DNA of 64,000 nt from Eledone cirrhosa. Its lineage: Eukaryota > Mollusca > Cephalopoda > Octopoda > Eledonidae. The stretch is taken from assembly GCA_964016885.1 (NCBI GenBank), contig OZ024741.1, positions 25,740,044 through 25,804,043 of the forward strand, read 5' to 3'. This document shows, in pieces, positions 33,947 to 43,375 of the stretch. Under the pieces are notes generated by a model. The model ran no database searches. It saw only the letters and a program-made list of their open reading frames with translations, and was not told the DNA's origin. Both the position numbers and the translations under genes were made by a program. Each line of letters starts with the position of its first letter. Positions within the stretch are counted from its first letter, which is position 1.

Positions 33947-34630
33947 ATAAGAAAGTAAAGGAAAGGACTATAAATGCCATAAACAAGAAAAGGAAGGAAA
34001 TATCAAGGACTATGAGGCAATGGGAGAAAGAGAGGAGTAAGGGGAGAAGGGTCAGTCAACACCCAGGTCAGGGCAGTGTTTCAGCTGTGCCTCACAAAAC
34101 TGCAAAGGTATTTCCTTGGACAATGGCCAGCAAAATGCCTAATTAACATTTAAATGATTATTTATTTGATAAATATTTTAAAATCTAGAAACGTGTGGAT
34201 AATAATTTTAAAAAGACCCCACCCCCACCCCCCAAAAAAGAAAATAAATAAAAAATAATAATAATAATTGTTTCTACTTTTGGCACAAGGCCAGCAATTA
34301 CTCCAGTGTATTACTGGTACTTTATTTTATCGACTCCGTAAGGACGAAAGGCAAAGTTAATCTCGGCGGGATTTGAACTCAGATCATTAAGGGGTGTAAT
34401 AATAATAATAATAATAATAATTAAACATTTTACTTGTAATAGTAACCATTGGTAACAGTTCTGCTCCCTGATCTTATTCCTAAAACATTTTGGCTTAATT
34501 GAGGGCTTTTTAGTATCTTTACTGCTGGACAGATTGTTGAGAAGATTTGCAGTAAACTAGGCTTCAGTTAAATATTGCTGCTTTATACTTTCCAAGAATG
34601 ACTTGTGTGGTAGAGGACATTAAAAGTTAC
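33947..34630. repeat. Families H and I with a SINE-A between them
   Basis: 33950-34145 (H) and 34415-34630 (I) are collinear with 8013-8200 and 8395-8615. The spacer here holds a SINE-A (34270-34398) and (AAT)n runs. The 173-residue open frame ending at 34146 joins the pyrimidine array to H and has no domain I recognise. Confidence 0.6.
34270..34398 (-). mobile_element. SINE-A, head-truncated
   Basis: TTTCTACTTTTGGCACAAGG to GATTTGAACTCAGATC, then AAGGGGTGTAATAATAAT. The tRNA-like head beyond the B box is missing. (AAT)n lies on both sides. Confidence 0.85.
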
Positions 34631-34955
34631 CATATATTCTCCAATATAACTCAATACAAATATAAACCAACCCGACAAAAATCGAAATCTTATTTACATA
34701 GAATTTGAATGAAGTTGGTGAAAATCATCAAAATATTGACTTAAAATATAAACTAACTCCACCCTACTGTCATCGATTTATTTTTTTATTTTTTTATTTT
34801 TTTATTTTTTTATTTTTTTATTTATTTATTTTTTTTATTTATTTATTTATTTTTTTTTTTTTTTAAATTTTATGATTTTTTTGTTTCTTGAAATAGATTT
34901 TAGATGTTAAGTGTATAATTTCTAGAATTTCCTCTTTAAAAAGAAACAATGATCA
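34631..34955. other. AT-rich stretch with a (TTTTTTA)n run
   Basis: 34780-34865 is a poly-T tract with regularly spaced A, partly a 7-bp period and then TTTA. No gene seen. Confidence 0.7.
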
Positions 34956-35170
34956 TTACCATCATCATCATCATCACTGTCATCATAATCGCACTCACCA
35001 TCATCACCATCACCATCATCACCATCATCATGATCACCATCATCATTACCATCACCACCATCATTACCATCACCATCATCACCATCATAACCATCACCAT
35101 CATTACCATCACCATCATCACCATCACCATCATCATCACCATCATCACTATCATCACTATCACCACATCC
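34956..35170. repeat. (CAT)n/(CAC)n trinucleotide tract
   Basis: Imperfect ATCACCATCATC arrays with a 9-15-bp pattern. Ile/Thr (plus) and Asp/Gly (minus) open frames are artefacts, although the plus frame runs on into the neighbouring array as far as 35536. Confidence 0.9.
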
Positions 35171-35236
35171 ACTGTGGGTCCTTCTCAACACAGCATCTCT
35201 CCACTAGCTGCGTTTCTTTGTCATCTCCTCTGCAAT

Positions 35237-35990
35237 TTGAGGTCAGCTCTCACCACCTCTGCTCAGGTCTTTCTCAGTCTACCTCTACTGAGGTCAGCTC
35301 CCACCACCTCTGCCCAGGTCTTTCTCAGTCTACCTCTACTGAGGGGAGCTCTTACCACCTCTGCCCAGGTCTTTCTCAGTCTACCTCTACTGAGGTCAGC
35401 TCCCACCACCTCTGCCCAGGTCTTTCTCAGTCTACCTCTACTGAGGGGAGCTCTCACCACCTCTGCTCAGGTCTTTCTCAGTCTACCTCTACTGAGGTCA
35501 GCTCCCCCCAGGTCTTTCTCAGTCTACCTCTACTGAGGGGAGCTCTTACCACCTCTGCCCAGGTCTTTCTCAGTCTACCTCTACTGAGGTCAGCTCTTAC
35601 CACCTCTGCCCAGGTCTTTCTCAGTCTACCTCTACTGAGGTCAGCTCTTACCACCTCTGCCCAGGTCTTTCTCGGTTTACCTCTACGAGGTCAGCTCTCA
35701 CCACCTCTGCCCAGGTTTTTCTCAGTCTACCTCTACTGAGGTCAGCTCTTACCACCTCTGCCCAGGTCTTTCTCAGTCTACCTCGACTGAGGTCAGCTCT
35801 TACCACCTCTGCCCAGGTCTTTCTCAGTCTACTTCTACTGAGGTCAGCTCTCACCACCTCTGCCCAGGTCAGCTCTCACCACCTCTGCCCAGGTCTTTCT
35901 CAGTCTACCTCTACTGAGGTCAGCTCTTACCACCTCTGCCCAGGTCAGCTCTCACCACCTCTGCCCAGGTCTTTATCAGTCTACCTCTAC
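35237..35990 (-). repeat. 51-bp minisatellite derived from LINE ORF2 C-terminus
   Basis: About 15 units of CTCTGCCCAGGTCTTTCTCA, GTCTACCTCTACTGAGGTCA, GCTCTCACCAC. On the minus strand the unit translates to SRGRLRKTWAEVVRADL. This corresponds to the GRPRKTWDEL-x-x-x-DL segment of the LINE at 55518-56245. The right edge (CTACCGTGGCTTCC, about 35986-35999) still matches the next LINE bases (CCGTGGCTACC at about 55651). Several units are truncated (CAGGTCAGCTC junctions at about 35865 and 35942, and one at 35508). It keeps the original frame because 51 is a multiple of three. Confidence 0.85.
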
Positions 35991-35999
35991 CGTGGCTTC

Positions 36000-36489
36000 C
36001 TTCTACTGACATTTCTTACCAATGAGGTTTGTCAAAATTATCTATCTTCATGATGGAATTCTTTGAATGAGACAGTGGACCAGAGACCAGACATAGTTTT
36101 ATTTTTGGTTCCTTACTTACACTTTCTTATATAGCTATGTCTGGGAACCAGTGTTAATCTATTTGATTGATAGATAGATAGGGAGAGAGAGAGAGAGATG
36201 GTTCTATTTAGAAGGATAGATAGAGAGAGAAATGGTTCTATTTAGATAGTTAGTTAAGAAGAAAGAGATAGCTCTATTTAGATATAGATAGATAGATAGA
36301 TAGATAGATAGGGAGAGAGAGAGGGTTCTATTTAGAAAGTGTCTTCCCATATCTAGTTTGCTGATAACCAATACTTTAAAGTTGTTTGGCTGGTGAATTA
36401 GTTTACAGATTGGTTTTCAGAACAGGATACCCAAACTGTTTGTTTGGGCTGTTTACATGGCTTTGCTTTCCTGTCTTGCACTATTGCCA
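36000..36489. other. Unique sequence with GATA/GAGA patches
   Basis: 36168-36330 alternates (GATA)n, (GA)n and the phrase GGTTCTATTTAGA, which recurs four times. The remainder is unassigned and shows no gene. Confidence 0.65.
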
Positions 36490-37128
36490 GTTACATATAT
36501 AGCAAACCTGAGTGAGAGATATACAGTTATATATAGGATAAGAAACTTGAAATATATATATGTCTTTATATACATAGCAAACCTTACAGGTACATCATCA
36601 TCATCATCGTTTAACGTCCATTTTCCACACTAGCATGGGTCTGGACGGGAATTGTCCCACTTGAGGCAAGATTGGTTGTCTTGCTCAGGACTGTCTGGCG
36701 GATTTTCTACAGCTGGATGCCCTTCCTAACACCAACCACGTTTACAGTGTGGACTGGGAGGTTTTTACCGTGTTACCTACACGGCACACCTGTACATACT
36801 TAACAAACCTAACACATATCTTTATATACATAGAAAACCTTACAGATATATCTTAATATACATGGCAAACCTGACAGAAACATATATTTACATACATAGC
36901 AATCCTCACAGATATATATCTTTACATAGCAAACCTCACAGATATATATCTTTACATACTTAGCAAACCTAACATATCTTTATATACTTAGCAAACCTAA
37001 CATATCTTTATATACATAGCAAACCTAACATATCTTTATATACTTAGCAAACCTAACATATCTTTATATACATAGCAAACCTAACATATCTTTATATACT
37101 TAGCAAACCTGATAGAAATTTATCTTTA
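36490..37128. repeat. 28-bp minisatellite interrupted by a family C insertion
   Basis: The unit AACATATCTTTATATACTTA + GCAAACCT (28 bp) repeats with an exact period at 36960-37125 and with more divergence outward (36500-36590 and 36790-36960). The block 36592-36792 is a family C copy splitting the array between CAAACCTTACAGGTACA and CCTGTACATACTTAGC. Confidence 0.85.
36592..36792 (-). mobile_element. Family C insertion within the 28-bp array
   Basis: TCATCATCATCATCGTTTAACG, CACTAGCATGGGTCTGGACG, CTGGATGCCCTTCCTAACACC, then ACAGTGTGGACTGGGAGG up to CACGGCACACC. It is inserted in tandem sequence, so its age relative to the array is clear. Confidence 0.8.
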
Positions 37129-37499
37129 CACTTTTACAGTGTGGACTGGGTGTTTTTGTCATGACACCTACATGACCACTTTACAGCTAGTAATGGGTGC
37201 TTTGGTGGGCGAGGTGTGTGTGGGATGGGGGTGGTGGGTATTTGGGCATTATATGAGGGGTGGAGTGTTGTGATGTGGGCAATAAATGGAAGGGTGTGAG
37301 TATGTATGTGTGTGTATATATATATATGTATATATATATGTATATATATATATATATAAATGTATATATATATATATATAACGAAGGAGTTGTGGTAAGG
37401 AACCAGATGGACCATAACGCACCAGAGTACTCAATACTTAGGGTAGTAGAGCTTGAGCTCAGCCGTCGGGGTCATACTTTTTCATATATATATATATAT

Positions 37500-37533
<34 letters not shown>

Positions 37534-37545
37534 ATATAATGAGTG
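37129..37545. repeat. Family C fragment and (TA)n blocks
   Basis: 37129-37190 holds ACAGTGTGGACTGGGTG and GACACCTACATGACCACTT (minus family C). 37310-37382 and 37485-37540 are (TA)n/(TATG)n. Between them lies a unique patch with GTACTCAATACTTAGGG. Confidence 0.75.
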
Positions 37546-37735
37546 TCTATTGATGCTGCTTTGTGTTGTTGGCAGTGAGAAAATTAAATGTAAATAGAGA
37601 TTAATGGAGGCTAGTTAAAGATGAGAAATATAAGATCAGATTAGGAAAGTCGTTATTTAAATCTTCTTACCTTTATATTTGTACAGAAACATTTCAGTTA
37701 CTATTAACAAGGATAAATGGAATTTAGCTGAGGAT

Positions 37736-37780
<45 letters not shown>

Positions 37781-37782
37781 CG
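37546..37782. other. Unique sequence ending in (GT)n
   Basis: No gene seen. (GT)n at 37739-37777 directly precedes a family C copy. Confidence 0.6.
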
Positions 37783-38100
37783 CCATCATTGTTTACCGTC
37801 TATCTTCCATGCTAGCATGAGTTAGACGGGAGTTGTCCCACTTGAGGCAAGATTGGTCAGGTGACCGTGTCTCGCTCATATAGGACTATCTGGCAGGTTT
37901 TCTACGGCTGGATGCCCTTCCTAACACCAACCACATTTACAGTGTGGAGTGGGAACTTATTACCGTGTTACCTACACGGCCACATTACAGCGTGGACTGT
38001 GTGTTTTGATTTGTCATGACACCTACACGGCCTCATTAGTTTGGACTGGATGCTGTGGTACCAACATAACTTTACAGAGAAAGGGGTGGTGTTGGTGGGA
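37783..38100 (-). mobile_element. Family C copy reaching further into the LINE 3'UTR
   Basis: CATCATTGTTTACCGTC, CTAGCATGAGTTAGACGG, CTGGATGCCCTTCCTAACACC, then ACAGTGTGGAGTGGGAAC, TTACCTACACGGCCACATT and TTGGACTGGATGCTGTGGTAC with CAACATAACTTTACA. The last blocks are shared with 55108-55515, where the same sequence directly follows a LINE ORF2 stop codon. Confidence 0.8.
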
Positions 38101-38151
38101 GTGGGAGGATGGAGTGGAGTAGTGGGTTGGGGTGTGTTTGGTTTGGAGGGG

Positions 38152-38154
<3 letters not shown>

Positions 38155-38188
<34 letters not shown>

Positions 38189-38719
38189 TGTATATATATG
38201 TGTGTGTGTCTATAAATCTGTAGATGAAAGATCAAGGAAACCAGTGCTCAATCTGTTGCAAGAAATATAAAACTGATGTTGTCTGTGTGTGTCCCTTCAT
38301 TTTTGCAAACTCTATACAAATCCACATTTCTACTCCGATTGACTTCAAACTTGCATTTATATATTCCTTGCGGTCTAAAGATATTAACTGCAGCTTTTAT
38401 TTTTCAATTTTCTGTTGTTAAAGGGGTGTTAGGCGCCGGTTATCCATCTCCGTCGCGTTCTTATAATATCTGTCTGTATGCCTGGCTGTCTGCATTATGA
38501 CATTCTGACGAACATTGATGACGTATTATGTTCGCTATTATCCGGTCATTACTAGGGAACGTCTTCACGAACCAAAGTATCGTCTTCCTGTTTTCCTTCG
38601 ATTGCAACATTTTTCTAAATATTTATTTCAGCGTTCACAGATTGATGTTTTTTGTTTCAGAAGATCCCGTTAAGGGTGAAAGCATCGATTCTTTGCTTAA
38701 ACTTTAATCTGTTGTTTTA
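38155..38719. other. (TA)n followed by possible second Helitron-like sequence
   Basis: (TA)n at 38153-38190, then GTGTGTGTCTATAAATCTG, CCGATTGACTTCAAACTTGC and a GC-richer stretch (GGCGCCGGTTATCCATCTCCG). It resembles the left part of Helitron-like elements, but no clear right end is present before the next element. Confidence 0.35.
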
Positions 38720-39351
38720 ATCTATATATGTATATATATAAATCTGAGGTAGGATGTACGTGTGTGTGTGTGTGAAGTACCCAACCGATCTTTTTCAAAC
38801 TTTACATGTGTATTACTTATATTTCAGGGAGTGTTATGCACATTAAAAAAATTGAACTTTTTCATCTCCTAGGGCCCGCATTAGGTGAAAAACTGCGTTT
38901 TTCCAGCTTTTTAGGGTTATTTTGAGACGTTACGTCAGACCGATTTCCTTGAAATTGTAACTATGTATTAGTCAGTCTCTTCTTCATACCGTGAGCAAAG
39001 AAAATCCAACTATTTTATGGCTTAGGGCCCGCATTAGGTGAAAAACTTCATTTTTTCAGCTTTTTAGAGCTTTTTTTGAGGCGTTACGTCTAGCCGATTT
39101 TCCCGAAATTTCAAGGCATATTATGCACATATAAAAAATTCAGTTTCTTGATCCCCTAGGGCCTCCATTAGGTGAAAACCTGCCTTTTTCCTGCTTCATC
39201 GAGGAAAATCTTAGATTATCCAGTCATCACAGTATTCGGTTTATTTTCTTTACATATTGTCCAGGCATGCAGTTTTTCCACGATCAGGTCTGTTGGCGAC
39301 CTGCATTCCAAAATACCTTATCCCGTGCAACGCCAGGTACCACTTCTAGTT
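38720..39351 (+). mobile_element. Candidate non-autonomous Helitron-like element
   Basis: Starts with ATCTATATATGTATATATAT and a (GT)n run. It ends CCCGTGCAACGCCAGGTACC-ACTTCTAGT, the hairpin-then-CTAG type of terminus. Inside are three diverged copies of a 120-150-bp unit: CTAGGGCCCGCATTAGGTG-AAAAACTGCG (about 38869), TTAGGGCCCGCATTAGGTG (about 39024) and CTAGGGCCTCCATTAGGTG (about 39158). Each is followed by a pyrimidine-rich TTTTTCCAGC-type block. No coding capacity. The class is inferred from end structure. Confidence 0.5.
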
Positions 39352-39562
39352 TAGTATAAAGTTTCAAACACTTAATGGAAGACCTGTTTAAGAGTGCCTT
39401 CTCAAGTATACAGTTGTGGCCATAACTGGACCCCGAAACCAATGTTTGGAGTATCTTTTTACTGTGGTTACCCTCGATTTAACATGGGATCTACACGTAT
39501 ATATATATGTGTGTCTGTAAAAATATAAAATAATGCCAATAGAAGTCGACATGACTGTTTCA

Positions 39563-40770
39563 GTATATATTGACTGTATAGTACTATATAGTCCAATAGT
39601 ATATATTGACTGTATAGTACTATATAGTCCAATAGTATATATTGACTGTAGAGTACTATATAGTTCAATAGTATATATTGACTGTAGAGTACTATATAGT
39701 CCAATAGTATATATTGACTGTATAGTACTATATAGTCCAATAGTATATATTGACTGTATAGTACTATATAGTGCAATAGTATATATTGACTGTATAGTAC
39801 TATATAGTCCAATAGTATATATTGACAGTATAGTACTATATAGTCCAATAGTATATATTGACAGTATAGTACTATATAGTGCAATAGTATATATTAACTG
39901 TAGAGTACTATATAGTGCAATAGTATATATTGACTGTAGAGTACTGTAGAGTACTATATAGTGCAATAGTATATATTGACTGTAGAGTACTATATAGTCC
40001 AATAGTATATATTGACTGTAGAGTACTATATAGTGCAATAGTATATATTGACTGTAGAGTACTATATAGTCCAATAGTATATATTGACTGTAGAGTACTA
40101 TATAGTGCAATAGTATATATTGACTGTAGAGTACTATATAGTCCAATAGTATATATTGACTGTAGAGTACTATATAGTCCAATAGTATATATTAACTGTA
40201 GAGTACTATATAGTTCAATAGTATATATTGACTGTAGAGTACTATATAGTTCAATAGTATATATTGACTGTAGAGTACTATATAGTTCAATAGTATATAT
40301 TGACTGTAGAGTACTATATAGTCCAATAGTATATATTGACTGTAGAGTACTATATAGTCCAATAGTATATATTAACTGTAGAGTACTATATAGTTCAATA
40401 GTATATTTTGACTGTAGAGTACTATATAGTCCAATAGTATATATTGACTGTAGAGTACTATATAGTGCAATAGTATATATTGACTGTATAGTACTATATA
40501 GTCCAATAGTATATATTGACTGTATAGTACTATATAGTCCAATAGTATATATTGTACTATATAGTGCAATAGTATATATTGACTGTATAGTACTATAGAG
40601 TCCAATAGTATCTATTGTACTATAGAATCTAATAGTATCTATTGACAGTAGAGGACTATAGTCCAATAGTATCTATTGACAATATAATACTATGTAGTGA
40701 AATAGTATCTATTGTACTATGAAGTCCAATAGTATCTATTGACAATATAATACTATATATAATTAACAAT
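39563..40770. repeat. 36-bp AT-rich minisatellite, about 33 copies
   Basis: Unit: CTGTAGAGTACTATATAGTC + CAATAGTATATATTGA. It contains the self-complementary ACTATATAGT and AGTACT. Variants are CTGTATAGTAC, TGACAG and GTGCAA/GTTCAA/GTCCAA. 36 is a multiple of three, so 12-residue repeat frames are open on both strands (plus VYIDCRVLYSPI-type; minus IYTIGLYSTLQS-type). The right end (after about 40550) degrades into shorter units. I regard the frames as artefacts. Confidence 0.95.
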
Positions 40771-40904
40771 AAATATTAATTCTAAAGCTATATTCTGCTG
40801 CTTTCTTTGAATAACTCAGACTGTGATTCATGTCACAACTGGTTATAACAGAGTACACATCCTTACAGGCACTGACACTATATTACATCTACTTCTAGCC
40901 CCTC

Positions 40905-41812
40905 TCTCTCTCTCTCTACATCTCTCTCTACATCTCTCTCTACATCTCTCTCTCATTCTACATCTCTCTCTCACTCTCTCGCTCTACATCTCTCTCTCAC
41001 TCACTCTCTCTCTCTCTACATCTCTCTCACTCACTCTCTCTGTATCTCTCTCTACATCTCTCTCTCTCTGTATCTCTCTCTCTCGGTATCTCTCTCTCTC
41101 TACATCTCCCTCTCTGTATCTCTCTCTCTCTACATCTCCCTCTCTGTATCTCTCTCTCTCCATCTCCCTCTCTGTATCTCTCTCTCTCCCTCCCTCTCTG
41201 TATCTCTCTCTCTCCCTCCCTCCCTCTCTCTGTATCTCTCTCCCTCCCTCTCTCTGTATATCTCTCCCTCCCTCTCTCTGTATATCTCTCGTTTCCCTCT
41301 CTATCTATCTGTTGCTCCCCTCTCTCTGTCTTTCTGTGTATCTCTTTCTTTCTCTGACTCTTGTTCTCCCTCTCTCACTCTGTCTCTCTCTGTCTTTCTC
41401 TCTCTGTCTTTCTCTCTCTGTCTTTCTCTCTCTGTCTTTCTCTCTCTGTCTTTCTCTCTGTCTCTCTCTCTCTGTCTCTTTTTGTCTCTCTCTCTCTTTC
41501 TCTTTTTGTCTCTCTCTCATTCTCTCTCTTTTTGTCTCTCTTTCTCTCTCTTTTTGTCTCTCTTTCTCTTTCTCTTTTTGTCTCTCTCTTTTTGTCTCTT
41601 TCTCTTTCTCTTTTTGTCTCTCTCTCTCTCTCTTTTTGTCTCTCTCTCTCTCTCTTTCTCTTGTTACCCCTCTCTCCATCTCTCTTTCTCTGTCTCTCTC
41701 TATCCCCCCCCTCTCTCTCTTGTTCCACCTCTCCATCTCTCTTGTTCCACCTCTCTCCATCTCTCTTTCTCTGTCTCTCTATCTTTCGCTCCCCCCCTCT
41801 CTCTCTATATAT
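40905..41812. repeat. 0.9-kb polypyrimidine (CT) tract
   Basis: Almost pure C/T on the plus strand with periodic CTACAT, CTGTAT, CTGTCTTT and TTTTTGTC interruptions. Long Ser/Leu (plus) or Arg/Glu (minus) frames follow from composition. Such tracts can adopt triplex DNA. A (TA)n/(CA)n run lies at its right edge (41803-41832). Confidence 0.95.
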
Positions 41813-42018
41813 ATATATACACACACACACATATGCAAGTGTCAGTGTGTACACATCTCTCTCTCTCTCTCTCCCACCCCCCTCTATATATATTAGTGGT
41901 AGATCCCTTTCTTTCACTAATATACCCACCCTACATCTTACCATGTACCGAGTACTTCTTTGATTTGTGGTCTTCTTGGTCCCAGTACCACAGACTATAT
42001 ATATATATATATAATGTA
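41813..42018. other. Short unique stretch and (TA)n
   Basis: Holds TACCGAGTACTTCTTTGATT and GGTCTTCTTGGTCCCAG. (TA)n at 41995-42013 abuts the palindrome. Confidence 0.6.
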
Positions 42019-42383
42019 TACAATATTAAATAAATGGAAACTATATTTATAAAACCATATTTATTTCATTATATATATTTCAGGGATATCATATTAACAA
42101 TATGCTATGCCTTCCTCAGACAAAATACAATATAAACAGTTTTATAGATAAATAGATTCGACATACCGTAACAACATCGACTTGCATTTGAAGAGGTTGA
42201 TTCAACCTCTTCAAATGCAAGTCGATGTTGTTATGGTATGTCGAATCTATTTATCTATAAAACTGTTTATATTGTATTTTGTCTGAGGAAGGCATAGCAT
42301 ATTGTTAATATGATATCCCTGAAATATATATAATGAAATAAATATGGTTTTATAAATATAGTTTCCATTTATTTAATATTGTA
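42019..42383. repeat. Near-perfect palindrome, 182-bp arms, 1-nt centre
   Basis: Left arm 42019-42200 and right arm 42202-42383 are reverse complements around a single T at 42201 (GAGGTTGA-T-TCAACCTC). The only mismatch I found is ATACCGTAAC (left) against ATACCATAAC (right, read in reverse). Arms include TTTCAGGGATATCATATTAA and CTATGCCTTCCTCAGAC. It contains no open frame. It could be a foldback element, an inverted duplication of an element end, or an assembly/sequencing fold-over. Confidence 0.95.
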
Positions 42384-42881
42384 AATATACTCCAAATATT
42401 TGTCGAGTGCTTTTATATCAGTTATAAATATTTACTAGTTGTAACCCAACAATTTTAAATATAACTTTCCATATATATAATGTATATATATTAGATTAGA
42501 GCAAACATCACGGGCGCTCTATCTCAAAATTATTTTTGAAAAGCATTAGAAATGCGCAACCGGTAAAAACTTAAAACTAAAACTGAATACTAACCAATAC
42601 TTATTACTAATGTTTACTTATTCCTAATTAAACTATTTTTCACTGGGAACAATTTGTCAGCATTTTCTTTTCCTTTTACCAATATATATATATATATATA
42701 TAAACGGAAAAAATGAAACGAAATTTCATTTCCCACTCTATAATAAATGTTCGGTGAATCCATACGTACATATATATATGTGTGCATGTATGTATATATA
42801 TATACATACTACTGTACGTCTGTATACATATATGTATGTACGTGTACATACTTATATATGAGAGAGAGAGAGAGATATATG

Positions 42882-42915
<34 letters not shown>

Positions 42916-43077
42916 GAGAGAGAGATATATGTATATATATATAGAGAGAGAGAGAGATATATGTATATATATATATGTATGTATATATATATAGAGATAT
43001 ATGTATATATATATATGTATATATATATAGAGATATATGTATATATGTATATATATATAGAGATATATATGTATATA
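42384..43077. other. Unique sequence then TA/GAGA tandem repeats
   Basis: 42384-42660 is AT-rich with no assignment. 42676-42705 is (TA)n. 42770-43077 is made of ATATATATGTATATATAT and GAGAGAGAGATATATGTAT units of about 28-32 bp. Confidence 0.75.
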
Positions 43078-43372
43078 TATCATCATCATCATCGTTTAAT
43101 GTCCATCTTCCACGCTAGCATGGGTTAGACGGTTTTGTTCTATTTGATGCGGGATTGGTAAAGAGACTGTGTCTCGTTTATATATATAGTCCAACCCATG
43201 CATGTGTAGAAAAACAGACGTAATGACAATGACAATGATGATGATCATGATCATTGTCATTGTTTAACGTCCATTTTCCACGTTACAATGGGTAAGACAT
43301 ACTGTCCTGTTGTGAGAGATCCAGGTTAGAGGACCGTGTTTTGCTGGATGCCCTTCCTAACGCCAATATATA
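43078..43372. mobile_element. Two minus-strand family C copies with a plus-strand scrap between
   Basis: 43080-43178 (-): CATCATCATCATCGTTTAATG, GCTAGCATGGGTTAGACGG. 43188-43245 (+): CCAACCCATGCATGTG, AAACAGACGTAATGACAATG, GATGATGATC. 43254-43372 (-): TCATTGTTTAACGTCC, TGGATGCCCTTCCTAACGCC. The array starts right after the third piece. Confidence 0.75.
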
Positions 43373-43375
43373 TAA

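Noticed and set aside
40823..42033. Ser/Leu-rich and Arg/Glu-rich open frames up to 357 codons
   Set aside because: They are translations of a polypyrimidine tract. Low-complexity composition explains them fully.
42676..43092. Ile/Tyr-rich frame over the TA/GAGA region
   Set aside because: A shadow of (TA)n and TATG repeats.
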